A stretch of DNA of 39,285 bases from Bradymonadales bacterium. GTDB taxonomy: Bacteria > Bdellovibrionota > UBA2394. The position numbers and the translations under genes were made by a program. Each line of letters begins with the position of its first letter. The first letter of the stretch is position 1. The notes under the pieces were generated by a model, which saw only the letters and a list, made by a program, of their open reading frames with translations, was not told the DNA's origin and made no database searches. Positions 1 to 7,462 of this stretch are shown in pieces. Where the stretch lies: contig REDG01000049.1 in the NCBI GenBank assembly GCA_007693605.1, positions 1 through 39,285 on the forward strand. Reading direction: 5' to 3'.

Positions 1-170
1 CGCCACTCCCCATGAACCGCTAAAGGCCCATCTGCTTCGGCGGCTGCGTCGCTGCGCTTCTCGAGTGGCGTCTATACCACACTGCGATGCTCGCTCCTGG
101 CCTTCTCGCATCTGGACCCTTATCGCCACTCCCCATGAACTGCTAAAGGCCCATTTGCTTCGGCGGCTGC
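1..170. repeat. Two near-identical 47-bp direct repeats downstream of pncB
   Basis: Copies lie at 1-47 and 124-170. They differ at two positions, both C to T. Each starts CGCCACTCCCCATGAAC and ends TTCGGCGGCTGC. The first copy sits in a unit whose ends are inverted: CGCCACTC at 1-8 and GAGTGGCG at 63-70. Between the copies is a hairpin-like stretch with GATGC at 86-90 and GCATC at 108-112. The second copy ends one base before the pncB stop codon. A related sequence lies after plsY at the other end of the window. No gene is supported in this stretch. Confidence 0.85.
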
Positions 171-171
171 T

Positions 172-1710
172 TTATTGGACTTCTTTTGGGGGCGACTCTT
201 TCTCGAAGAGTTTTAAAAAGCAGTCTCTTAATTTCGGACTCACCGAGACCTTATAGGGGGCAGGGTTCTTTCTACGAAGGATGTCTTCTCGAATGCTTTT
301 AAGGTCTTCGAGACTTCGAGTTCTACTTTCCTCAAGAGAAAGCTTGGCAAGAAACTGAGCCTCTCGAAACTGTGGCTTCAGAAGAGCCTCGACCCGACGA
401 GGGATCACTCGAACTCGCTTCAGGGGGTCAGTCGGGTGAAGAGCCAAAAGTTCTTCGCCTGGCTTGGGCGGGGGTTCTGAGCGAAGGCAGAGATAGTCTA
501 AAAGCGCTTCTCCATTGTCTCCGTAAACTCGATAAGCGGATTTCGCTCCGGGCAGAACCATCTTTTCCGTTTGTTGAGAAATTTTCAATCTGGGCTGACC
601 CTCTAGCTCTACTAGTTTGTACACGCCGCCCAAGGCGGCTTGGTCGTAGCAAGTGACGAGCCGAGTTCCCACACCAAAGGCGTCAATCTTTGCTCCTTGG
701 CTTAAAAGGGAGTCAATAATCTCTTCACTGAGGTCGTTCGATGCAAAGATTTTGGCCCCCTGAAAGCCGGCCTCGTCCAGCAGCTTTCGAGCCTGTTGAG
801 AAAGATACACAAGGTCCCCTGAATCGAGTCGGATTCCGAGAGGCTTGTGCCCGCGGGCCTTTAAGAACTTGAATACGCGAATGGCGTTTGGCACTCCCGA
901 TTGGAGGCTGTCGTAGGTGTCCACCAACAAGAGGCTGTTCTCAGGAAAGCTCTTTGCAAAATAGAAAAAAGAGGTCAGCTCCCCCTGGTTGGTTTGCAGA
1001 GAATCTTCAGCACAGATTTGTTTGATTTCAGAGCGGCTGTCTTTGTCATCCCAGCAAAAATCATCCAGCTCGGGGCCAAAAAAACTTTGTACAAAGGAGT
1101 GGGCCATGGTGCCGTAAACGGGAATGCCAAAGTTTTTGGCCGCCAAGACATTCGAGCTGCCATCGAAGCCTCCAATAAAGCTCGCGCGCGTAGCGGTCAT
1201 GGCTCCATTGGGCCCCTGGGCGCGTCGTAGGCCAAACTCAATCAACTGCTGGGTGGGGGCGATTCTTCGAATTCGTCGGGCATAGGTAGACACCAACGAA
1301 GAGAAGTTCAGCGCATTGAGAAGTCCGCTCTCAATCAATTGAAGTTTCCAAACGGGCCCGCGAGCCTGGAGCAAAGGAAGCCTTGGAAACACGGGTCGAC
1401 CTTCTTCAATCATGTCGACTTCGACATCATTTAAATCAAATTCTTTGAGCGCATCAAAACTCTCAGAGGGCACAGAAGCGAGGCTCGGAACTTTTTTCAG
1501 GTACTCGATATCAGAGTCTTGAAATCGGCAGCCCTCAAGAAGTTCTCTCACTTGGTGATGGCCCGACAGAATAGCGTACTCGCCGCCAAAGGGGCATTCA
1601 CGAAAAAAGAGCTCGAAGACGCCAGTTTGCTTGTCTCGGTTTGAGTCAATGCAGGCGAGGGCCATACTGATTTGATAGAGGTCTGTAAACAGCGGTGAGG
1701 CGGATGACAT
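172..1710 (-). CDS. pncB: Nicotinate phosphoribosyltransferase
   Basis: This enzyme joins nicotinate to PRPP to give nicotinate mononucleotide, the committed step of NAD salvage by the Preiss-Handler route. The 512-residue protein opens with the family signature TDLYQISMA (residues 9-17). It also has YGTMAHSFVQ, with the histidine that is phosphorylated in the family, plus GIRLDSGDL, FASNDLSEE and FGVGTRLVT, which contribute to the PRPP and nucleotide site. At about 510 residues it matches the longer form with a C-terminal domain rather than the roughly 400-residue E. coli enzyme. The stop is TAA. It is divergent from pncA, with 42 bp between the two starts, so one short intergenic region probably carries both promoters. 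The assignment is firm. Confidence 0.95.
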   Translation of the reverse strand: MSSASPLFTDLYQISMALACIDSNRDKQTGVFELFFRECPFGGEYAILSGHHQVRELLEGCRFQDSDIEYLKKVPSLASVPSESFDALKEFDLNDVEVDMIEEGRPVFPRLPLLQARGPVWKLQLIESGLLNALNFSSLVSTYARRIRRIAPTQQLIEFGLRRAQGPNGAMTATRASFIGGFDGSSNVLAAKNFGIPVYGTMAHSFVQSFFGPELDDFCWDDKDSRSEIKQICAEDSLQTNQGELTSFFYFAKSFPENSLLLVDTYDSLQSGVPNAIRVFKFLKARGHKPLGIRLDSGDLVYLSQQARKLLDEAGFQGAKIFASNDLSEEIIDSLLSQGAKIDAFGVGTRLVTCYDQAALGGVYKLVELEGQPRLKISQQTEKMVLPGAKSAYRVYGDNGEALLDYLCLRSEPPPKPGEELLALHPTDPLKRVRVIPRRVEALLKPQFREAQFLAKLSLEESRTRSLEDLKSIREDILRRKNPAPYKVSVSPKLRDCFLKLFEKESPPKEVQ

Positions 1711-1752
1711 TTTTCGACAGATATCCTATAGAAGAGTCGAGGTAAATCCCGC

Positions 1753-2472
1753 ATGACAAAGAGCACGACTTTATGTGAGCTAGCCAAAGATCCTCAGGCG
1801 GCTCTTTTGGTGATTGATTTGCAGCCTGATTTTTATCCAGGGGGCCCCTTGCCGGTAGAGGGCGGAGATCAGGTGGCTGAGTGGGTCGCGCCCTGGATGC
1901 AGCGTTTTGAGACTGTGGTGGTCACCAAAGACTCGCATCCGCAGAACAGTATTAGCTTTGCCCGTTTCTTCGAGGGCAAGAAGGCTTTCGATACACTGAG
2001 TCTAGAGGAGGTTCGGCAAGACAAGGTCGTGTCGGCCGAGTTTTCAAAGGCAGAGTTGGTGGCTTATTTGGAGAAGAACCCTCAGAAAGCTCAAAGACTT
2101 TGGCCTGTACATTGTGTGAGGGGAACGCCGGGTTGGGAGATTGACGCCAGGTTGCCGATGTCGGAATCGACGATTGTTTTGAGTAAGGGGACTAGGCGAG
2201 AGGCGGACAGTCTATCGGCCTTCAGCGAAAACGACGGGGCTTCGACAGGCTTGGGAGCCATGCTTCGAGAGAGAGGAATCAAGAAGCTAGTCGTCACGGG
2301 TTTAGCGGGGGACTACTGTGTTTATTGGACGGCTAAGGACGGAATTCGAGAAGGTTTTCAAGTCGTTCTGCCTTTGGCTTTGACTCGCTTCGTGAACTTT
2401 CCGGAAAACAGTCGAGAACAAGCCTTAGAAGACTTGAAGCTTCGAGGGGCTCAGATCCTCGCGGAAGATTGA
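1753..2472 (+). CDS. pncA: Nicotinamidase (isochorismatase family)
   Basis: The protein hydrolyses nicotinamide to nicotinate, which feeds the adjacent divergent pncB product. It has 239 residues. The catalytic triad of the family is visible: Asp22 in VIDLQPDF, a lysine in VLSKGTR, and Cys189 in GLAGDYCVYW. The metal-site motif KDSHPQNS and the conserved WPVHCVRGTPGWE are also present. The ATG start at 1753 follows a weak GAGG about ten bases upstream. Pairing with pncB argues for nicotinamidase rather than another isochorismatase-like hydrolase. Pyrazinamidase activity is usual in the family but is not shown here. Confidence 0.93.
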   Translation: MTKSTTLCELAKDPQAALLVIDLQPDFYPGGPLPVEGGDQVAEWVAPWMQRFETVVVTKDSHPQNSISFARFFEGKKAFDTLSLEEVRQDKVVSAEFSKAELVAYLEKNPQKAQRLWPVHCVRGTPGWEIDARLPMSESTIVLSKGTRREADSLSAFSENDGASTGLGAMLRERGIKKLVVTGLAGDYCVYWTAKDGIREGFQVVLPLALTRFVNFPENSREQALEDLKLRGAQILAED

Positions 2473-2542
2473 GTGACGCAAGTTCAAATCTCGAAAATCT
2501 TGTTTTCTTAGCGAGTTCTTTGAGTTAGTGGATGAGGTTCTT

Positions 2543-2618
2543 GGGCAGTTAGCTCAGTTGGTAGAGCGCCACCCTTACAAGGTGGATGTCGGGGGTTCGA
2601 GCCCCTCACTGCCCACCA
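2543..2618 (+). tRNA. tRNA-Val (anticodon UAC)
   Basis: A 76-nt cloverleaf with encoded CCA. The acceptor stem GGGCAGT pairs with ACTGCCC. The anticodon stem CCACC/GGTGG encloses the loop CTTACAA, giving anticodon TAC. The T-arm is GGGGG-TTCGAGC-CCCTC with one G-U pair. It stands alone between pncA and the toxin gene. The CCA end (CCACCA, 2613-2618) can also pair with TGGTGG at 2624-2629 just downstream. Confidence 0.97.
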
Positions 2619-2644
2619 GTGATTGGTGGTACTTCGGTTCTTCT

Positions 2645-2664
2645 CATAAAATGGTGGACCACCA
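2645..2664 (-). terminator. Candidate terminator of the toxin-antitoxin operon
   Basis: Read on the minus strand, just after the toxin stop, TGGTGG and CCACCA are separated by a single base (2652-2664) and followed by TTTTAT. A realistic hairpin has only 4-5 bp with a small loop, so it would be a weak intrinsic terminator. Confidence 0.4.
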
Positions 2665-2669
2665 GTTCC

Positions 2670-3008
2670 TTAAGCTATGGAACAAGTTTGCTTCCAAGAT
2701 TTGAGGACATTCGAAGCATCATTCGAGCTCAATCGGCCACATCGTTCTAGCAAAAGCGCATTGTCTAAGGTGAAGGACTTCATTCTCACGACACATTTTT
2801 TGCTGAGCCCAGCTTGATCTAGGTTCTTAATGCTGACATCGAAGGTCCAATGGGATTTCACGGCACTTGTAATCATCAACAAGATCGTGTTTTTGTTGGC
2901 TTTGTTGAATTTTTGATTGGAAATGACGAGAGCTTTTCTTCTCTTTGACTTTGGGCCATCACTGAAGGGAAACGGAACGACGACCACATCAAACTGATCA
3001 AAGATCAT
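2670..3008 (-). CDS. MazF/PemK-like endoribonuclease toxin
   Basis: A 112-residue protein with the N-terminal FDVVVVPFPFSDGP and KRRKALVIS segments typical of the MazF/PemK/CcdB-like fold. Family members mostly cleave mRNA or tRNA at short sequence motifs. The frame is open upstream to 3032. I prefer the ATG at 3008 because GGAGAGG lies about 11 bases before it, and because it gives the usual small overlap with the antitoxin: the last 11 bases of the antitoxin gene (2998-3008) are shared. The pair is compact and looks AT-richer than its neighbours, suggesting acquisition. The cleavage target cannot be read from sequence. Confidence 0.85.
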   Translation of the reverse strand: MIFDQFDVVVVPFPFSDGPKSKRRKALVISNQKFNKANKNTILLMITSAVKSHWTFDVSIKNLDQAGLSKKCVVRMKSFTLDNALLLERCGRLSSNDASNVLKSWKQTCSIA

Positions 3009-3216
3009 CGTCTTCGCTACCTCTCCATTCACTCAAAGTCGCTTCAACGGCATGAGCCCAATCCAAATCAATATCTTCAAGCTTTCGGACCCTCAGCGTT
3101 TTATCACGATCAATCTCATAGATGAGAATATCCCCCTCATACAGTCCAAGAGATTCTCGAATTTCTGAAGGGATAGTCGTTTGGCCTTTCGCAGTAAGCT
3201 TGCTCGTAGATTTCAT
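2998..3216 (-). CDS. AbrB/MazE-type antitoxin
   Basis: A 72-residue protein with an N-terminal swapped-hairpin AbrB domain: TSKLTAKGQTTIPSEIRESL, then LYEGDILIYEI. The acidic tail (RGSEDDDL) probably contacts the toxin. It precedes and overlaps the toxin gene, the normal order for this type II toxin-antitoxin class. Such antitoxins bind DNA and repress their own promoter. A perfect 18-bp palindrome overlaps the predicted -10 box just upstream. Confidence 0.87.
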   Translation of the reverse strand: MKSTSKLTAKGQTTIPSEIRESLGLYEGDILIYEIDRDKTLRVRKLEDIDLDWAHAVEATLSEWRGSEDDDL

Positions 3217-3226
3217 AATTACTTAC

Positions 3227-3268
3227 ATCCTTACAAGTAAGGATACAATGCATATCTCCCCTTGTCAA
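3227..3268 (-). promoter_or_regulatory. Promoter and palindromic operator of the toxin-antitoxin operon
   Basis: On the minus strand there is a consensus -35 TTGACA (3263-3268), a 17-bp spacer, and a -10 TATCCT (3240-3245). The palindrome ATCCTTAC-AA-GTAAGGAT (plus strand, 3227-3244) covers almost all of the -10. Its near edge is 11 bases before the antitoxin start codon. This placement suits autorepression by the AbrB-type antitoxin or the toxin-antitoxin complex. The box match is seen directly; its function is inferred. Confidence 0.7.
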
Positions 3269-3378
3269 TCGGGCCCCAGCTCTCTGTTTAAGGCTCCCCG
3301 TCTTGTCGGCCACGGAACTCATGCGGATGAAATTCCGGGACTGTCGCTAAAGACCCCTATCAATGAAGTCTATGCAGT

Positions 3379-4095
3379 CTACTCGTCAGTGCTGAACTTG
3401 AGTTGCAATGCAACGATCAGATTTTCAAGACTTCGGGGGATTGAATGTTCGACTTGAACGAATTGGACTTCTGCCAGGCGTAGGGCCAAAAGCAATGTCA
3501 CCGAAAGAACACTCTCAAGCTGCGAGTGTGGCGGGTTGTCGAGCAGATCGTCGTTGAGACTATAGTAGGGGTCTGAGTCGAATCTTCGAGTCACATGCAC
3601 GGGCTGGCCATTGATGCTCATCGGAAATATAGCCCGGAAGAGCCTTTGAGGTGTATCCTCTAGCCCTGAAACTTGGCGACCGACGGGTAGTAGAGAAAGG
3701 TCTGGCAGTCTGAGTGGGGCCAATTGAAGAGGGGGTAATCCAAGGGGCCGCAGGTCTTCTGAATAACTTTGGGCTATCTCTCGAATGCCATCGAGGGCTC
3801 GATCGAACTTGTTTGGATCTCGATCTTGGTTGGCCCGTTCGAGCTCTAGAACTCGTTGGCCAGTTTCAATGACAAGCTTTACCAAAATCTCTTTTTCAGA
3901 TGGGGAGTATGAAGGCCATTCAACCAACCCGCCGAGCTGATTCAGCAGGAAGAGGATTTCTTCGGTATCTTGGCGCGAGGGTTGAAGAGACTCAGAGCCC
4001 GTCTCGCTAATCGCGGGACTGCAGAGTGCGCCGAAACTTGGGGAGATGGGACTCATGAGAGCCAAGAAACTTAGCGCTAAAATCCTGCTGTACAT
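3379..4095 (-). CDS. Hypothetical secreted protein
   Basis: I do not recognise this 238-residue protein. It starts with a plausible Sec signal peptide (MYSRILALSFLALMSPISPSFGA), with likely cleavage near residue 23, so it is probably periplasmic or exported. The following Cys does not sit in a good lipobox. The mature part has an acidic helical N-terminal half (EEILFLLNQLGGL, LVIETGQRVLELERA) and a proline/leucine-rich middle (LPPLQLAPLRLPDLSLLPVG). No enzyme motif is visible. No strong ribosome-binding site precedes the ATG. It stands between the toxin-antitoxin pair and a small conserved gene with no obvious functional link. Confidence 0.65.
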   Translation of the reverse strand: MYSRILALSFLALMSPISPSFGALCSPAISETGSESLQPSRQDTEEILFLLNQLGGLVEWPSYSPSEKEILVKLVIETGQRVLELERANQDRDPNKFDRALDGIREIAQSYSEDLRPLGLPPLQLAPLRLPDLSLLPVGRQVSGLEDTPQRLFRAIFPMSINGQPVHVTRRFDSDPYYSLNDDLLDNPPHSQLESVLSVTLLLALRLAEVQFVQVEHSIPRSLENLIVALQLKFSTDE

Positions 4096-4248
4096 GGCGG
4101 AAGTCTATGAGGGGCTTGTCTCAGAAATCAAGCCCAAAGCTCTGGTGAGCGCAAGCAAGCTGTGCTAGCCCTTCGCGCAATGAGTGCCACGCTTAGGAGC
4201 AGTCATCCGAAAGGTCGAGTGATTGACTGGAAGCCTCGAAGTGTCGTC

Positions 4249-4497
4249 TCAGTCTTTGGTCTTGAGCTGAGAGTCGTTTTGCTCGATGAACTTTCGAATC
4301 TCGTCAGAAAATCCCAGGAGTTTAAGCCATTGCTCTTTATACAGAGTCACTGGAAATCGACCCATTCCGTACAAAGAAACCGCCCCCTTCGCGCTGACCT
4401 TCAATGAAAGCGTGCCGCGCGAGGGTGCCTTTTTTAGAGAAGCATTTTCTGCCTTCAATCGTTCAAGTTCTGCCATCAAGTCTTCATTGGTATTCAT
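4249..4497 (-). CDS. Small conserved protein of unknown function
   Basis: An 82-residue protein with an N-terminal coiled-coil-like heptad run (LMAELERLKAENASLKK). A conserved-looking block follows: SLKVSAKGAVSLYGMGRFPV, then LYKEQWLKLL and EIRKFIEQND. I recall similar small proteins from other Proteobacteria without a known function. A real gene is likely because the reading frame looks protein-like, whereas the overlapping plus-strand frame does not. No good ribosome-binding site is visible at the ATG (4497); the next Met, at 4476, is an alternative start. Confidence 0.7.
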   Translation of the reverse strand: MNTNEDLMAELERLKAENASLKKAPSRGTLSLKVSAKGAVSLYGMGRFPVTLYKEQWLKLLGFSDEIRKFIEQNDSQLKTKD

Positions 4498-4660
4498 TAA
4501 GACTGGTTGTAAGAGAAGCTTTGGTTTTGAGCAAGTCTTTGATGCCAGGCTTAAAACTGATAGACACTCGCAATTCCTACTTCAATGTCCTGGACCCGGT
4601 TATCTGAGGGAAGTTTTTCGGCCTTGCTTTTTTTGGGGGGAGGCGATTGTTTGGCAAAGA

Positions 4661-5812
4661 ATGGCTTTGGAACTTTTTCGGCAGGCGGAGGCCCGGCTCT
4701 CAAGAAGGGCGCTGCGGCACAATCTGAGTTTGATCCGATCTCGGCTGAAAGAGTCCACGGGGCTTCATCGAGCACGAACGGAGATCATGGCCGTTGTTAA
4801 GGCCGATGCCTATGGGCACTCCATTCGGGAGTTTTTGCCCGAACTTCTAAAGAACGGGATTCGCTCCATCTGTGTGGCGAGTGTTGAAGAGGGCGTTCTT
4901 GCCCGGCGCCTCAATTCAAAAGTAGAGATTTTAGTTTTGGGCGGAAGCTTCCGATGGCCCGCCTCTTTGATTCACTGCCTCAAGGAAAATCGCCTGAGTC
5001 TTGCGGTCAGCGATATTGCCAGTCTCAGAAGTTTGTTGCGAGTCAAAGAGATTCCCATCCATTTGAAGTTAGATACGGGCATGAATCGCTTGGGCGTTAA
5101 AGAAGACGAGTGGGGGCTCGCCTTGGAGCTGGTTCGTCAATCGAATCGTTCGCTCGAAGGTTTCATGACTCATTACGCAAGTGCCCAAGGCTCTTCTTTT
5201 CAGAGGCAGGTCTCTCGATTCGAAGCGGCTTTGAGGGCTTTTATTGAAGCCGGCCTTTGCCCTAAAAAGATTCATTCGGAAAACTCGGCCGCTCTTTTCA
5301 GTCGAGAGCGGCTCAAGAAAGGCCTGCTTTCAGAGAAGGCAAATCTCTGCCGCCCTGGCCTTTCCATTTACGGATATCTTAGCCCTCCCTATGAGCGCTT
5401 TGAGCCGGGCCTTCGACCTGTTTTGAGTTTGGTGGCTCGGTTGGGCCTAAAGAAGAGACTGAAAAAGGGGGAGGCCGTGAGCTACGAAGGCCTGTATCGA
5501 GCCCCATACGATCACGACATTTTTGTTTTTCCGATTGGCTATGCCGACGGCATTGCCAAGAGCTATGCGCCCCTTCTTCGGCCTCGAATTCTAAGGGCGG
5601 AAGGCCGAAAAGAAAAGGAGGCCCTAAGGCTTTGTGGAGCAATCTGCATGGATATGATTGTCTTAAGAGATCCTGCCCAACAACAAAGAAGGGTCGAGTG
5701 GGTCGAGTTTTGGGGTTCTGACAGGTCGAACTTAGTTTCCAAGAAACTCGTCAGCCCCTACGAATTGAACTTGAGAATCGCCTCTAGAATCCCCCGACTT
5801 TGGGTGAACTGA
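4661..5812 (+). CDS. alr: Alanine racemase
   Basis: A PLP enzyme that interconverts L- and D-alanine for peptidoglycan synthesis. MAVVKADAYGHS holds the PLP lysine (Lys47), RPGLSIYGY is the PLP-binding strand, VSYEGLYRAP carries the tyrosine base, and PIGYADGIAKSY and ICMDM are conserved. The frame is open back to 4286, but those codons overlap the small gene on the other strand and do not look like this family. The ATG at 4661 gives 383 residues, close to the usual 360-380. GGGGGGAGG lies about 17 bases upstream, farther than usual. The mla operon follows after 85 bp. Confidence 0.93.
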   Translation: MALELFRQAEARLSRRALRHNLSLIRSRLKESTGLHRARTEIMAVVKADAYGHSIREFLPELLKNGIRSICVASVEEGVLARRLNSKVEILVLGGSFRWPASLIHCLKENRLSLAVSDIASLRSLLRVKEIPIHLKLDTGMNRLGVKEDEWGLALELVRQSNRSLEGFMTHYASAQGSSFQRQVSRFEAALRAFIEAGLCPKKIHSENSAALFSRERLKKGLLSEKANLCRPGLSIYGYLSPPYERFEPGLRPVLSLVARLGLKKRLKKGEAVSYEGLYRAPYDHDIFVFPIGYADGIAKSYAPLLRPRILRAEGRKEKEALRLCGAICMDMIVLRDPAQQQRRVEWVEFWGSDRSNLVSKKLVSPYELNLRIASRIPRLWVN

Positions 5813-5897
5813 AAGACGGTTGGCATTTAATGTGTGAATCTCTAGGCTATGAAGAAATGAAGAGCCATCTGGGGGATTCTCAAAAAGGAAAGATGCG

Positions 5898-6668
5898 GTG
5901 ATCACAGCCATTGCAAGAAGCTGGCAGCTCGTTCTCTCCTTTGTTTCTGAGCTCGGGAGCTTTCTGACTCTTTTTTATGAAGCCCTTGTGGCCTGCTTTC
6001 GCCCACCTTTTCGTTGGAAGCAGTTCCTAAAACAGCTTGAGTTTATTGGGGTGCATTCCAGCTTCATCATTATTCTGACGGGCCTCTTTACGGGGGCCGT
6101 TCTCGCGCTTCAGAGCGGAAAAGCCTTTCGACTGTTCAATGCCGAGGCCGTGACGGGTTCGGTGGTCGCTCTTTCTTTGATGAGAGAGCTCAGTCCCGTC
6201 ATGACAGGCCTGATGGTGGCGGCCCGTTGCGGGAGCGCAATGGCGGCTGAAATTGGCACCATGAATGTGACCCAGCAAGTCGACGCTCTCAAGGTGATGA
6301 GTGTTGATCCGGTCAGCTATTTGATCTCGCCTCGCGTTTTGGCCACCACCATCATGATGCCTCTGTTGTCCATTGTCTTCACCGTCACTGGCATGATCGG
6401 CTCCTATATTGTGGCCATCGGAATTCTCGGAATTAACGACGCCATCTACTTTGATAAAATCGATCAGTATGTCGAGATGCAAGATGTGTGGGATGGTTTG
6501 ATCAAAGCCACCTGCTTCGGAGTCATCGTTGCAGTGGTTGGCTGTCAACGAGGTTTTCAAGCCAGAGGCGGCGCTGAAGGGGTGGGTCGAGCGACCACGC
6601 AAGCCGTGGTTTATGCTTCGGTCAGTATTTTGGTCTCAGACTATTTTTTAACAGCTTTTATGTACTAG
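5898..6668 (+). CDS. mlaE: MlaE-family ABC transporter permease
   Basis: A 256-residue inner-membrane permease of the Mla/MCE lipid transport system. The conserved family segment AAEIGTMNVTQQVDALKVM is present, with hydrophobic helices such as SSFIIILTGLFTGAVLALQ, VLATTIMMPLLSIVFTVTG and ATCFGVIVAVVGCQRGFQ. The start is GTG at 5898, preceded at good spacing by AAGGAAAG. It is followed by the ATPase mlaF after 37 bp and by an MCE protein, so the three make one transporter. No mlaA, mlaB or mlaC is in the window. Whether transport runs to or from the outer membrane cannot be read here. Confidence 0.93.
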   Translation: MITAIARSWQLVLSFVSELGSFLTLFYEALVACFRPPFRWKQFLKQLEFIGVHSSFIIILTGLFTGAVLALQSGKAFRLFNAEAVTGSVVALSLMRELSPVMTGLMVAARCGSAMAAEIGTMNVTQQVDALKVMSVDPVSYLISPRVLATTIMMPLLSIVFTVTGMIGSYIVAIGILGINDAIYFDKIDQYVEMQDVWDGLIKATCFGVIVAVVGCQRGFQARGGAEGVGRATTQAVVYASVSILVSDYFLTAFMY

Positions 6669-6705
6669 AGGCGTTTGTTGTTCGATTTTAACAGAGAGTT
6701 CGAAA

Positions 6706-7458
6706 GTGCTAGAAATTAAGGGTTTAGAAAAGAAATTCGGAAGTCTTCATGTCCTGAAGGGGCTCGATTTAGAAATCCCCTTGGGTCAGATCACGGTGAT
6801 CATTGGGGGCAGTGGTACAGGCAAGAGCGTCCTTTTGAAGCATATCGTTGGCTTGATTAAGCCCGACCGAGGCCAGGTTCTTCTCGACAAAAGAGATTTG
6901 AATCAATTGGGGGGCGAAGCCCTCAAGCGGGAGAGAATGAGATTCGGCCTTTTGTTTCAAGATGCAGCCCTTTTTGACTCGATGAGTGTGTTTGAGAATA
7001 TCGCCTTTCCCCTGAGAGAGCATCGATCTGACTTGGCTGAAGCGGAGGTGGTTGAACTGGTGAAGCGGAAGTTGCTGCAGGTCAAACTGCCTGGAATTGA
7101 AGAGAAGTATCCGTCAGAATTGTCTGGGGGGATGCGAAAACGGGTTGGTCTTGCTCGGGCCACGGTTTTGGATCCAGAGATCATGCTCTATGATGAGCCC
7201 ACGACAGGGCTTGACCCCATCACCACCAAGGCGATTGACGAGTTGATCGTTCAAACCCAGCAGGATTTGGACGCTACAAGCGTTATTATTAGCCACGACA
7301 TCCAGTCGACCTTAAGAATTGCCAATCGAATTGCAATGCTTCACGATGGAAAAATCGTGGCGAGTGGGAGCCCCCGTGAATTTTTAGAGAGTGAACACAA
7401 GGTCGTGCGGGACTTTTTGACCCCCGCACTTGAGAGAATTGAAATAAACGGATCTTGA
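6706..7458 (+). CDS. mlaF: MlaF-family ABC transporter ATPase
   Basis: A 250-residue nucleotide-binding subunit that powers MlaE. It has Walker A GGSGTGKS (34-41), Q-loop FQD (near 84-86), signature LSGGMRKR (139-146), Walker B with catalytic Glu IMLYDEPTTGLD (159-170) and the H-loop His197. The MRKR form of the signature is characteristic of Mla-type ATPases. The start is GTG. The MCE gene begins four bases after its stop, so the two are probably coupled in translation. Confidence 0.94.
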   Translation: MLEIKGLEKKFGSLHVLKGLDLEIPLGQITVIIGGSGTGKSVLLKHIVGLIKPDRGQVLLDKRDLNQLGGEALKRERMRFGLLFQDAALFDSMSVFENIAFPLREHRSDLAEAEVVELVKRKLLQVKLPGIEEKYPSELSGGMRKRVGLARATVLDPEIMLYDEPTTGLDPITTKAIDELIVQTQQDLDATSVIISHDIQSTLRIANRIAMLHDGKIVASGSPREFLESEHKVVRDFLTPALERIEINGS

Positions 7459-7462
7459 ACTG

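Noticed and set aside
1..70. Integron attC site at the left end
   Set aside because: The inverted ends suggested it, but the attC core boxes (RYYYAAC/GTTRRRY) are not found and there is no integrase or cassette array.
3122..3457. 111-codon plus-strand frame across the antitoxin promoter
   Set aside because: It is antisense to the antitoxin gene and runs through its promoter; no protein-like pattern.
4286..4660. N-terminal extension of the alanine racemase frame
   Set aside because: These codons overlap the 82-residue gene on the other strand, do not resemble alanine racemase, and would make the enzyme about 125 residues too long.
6027..6602. 191-codon minus-strand frame inside mlaE
   Set aside because: The translation is His/Asn/Asp-rich without family features, and it lies entirely within a well-supported gene.
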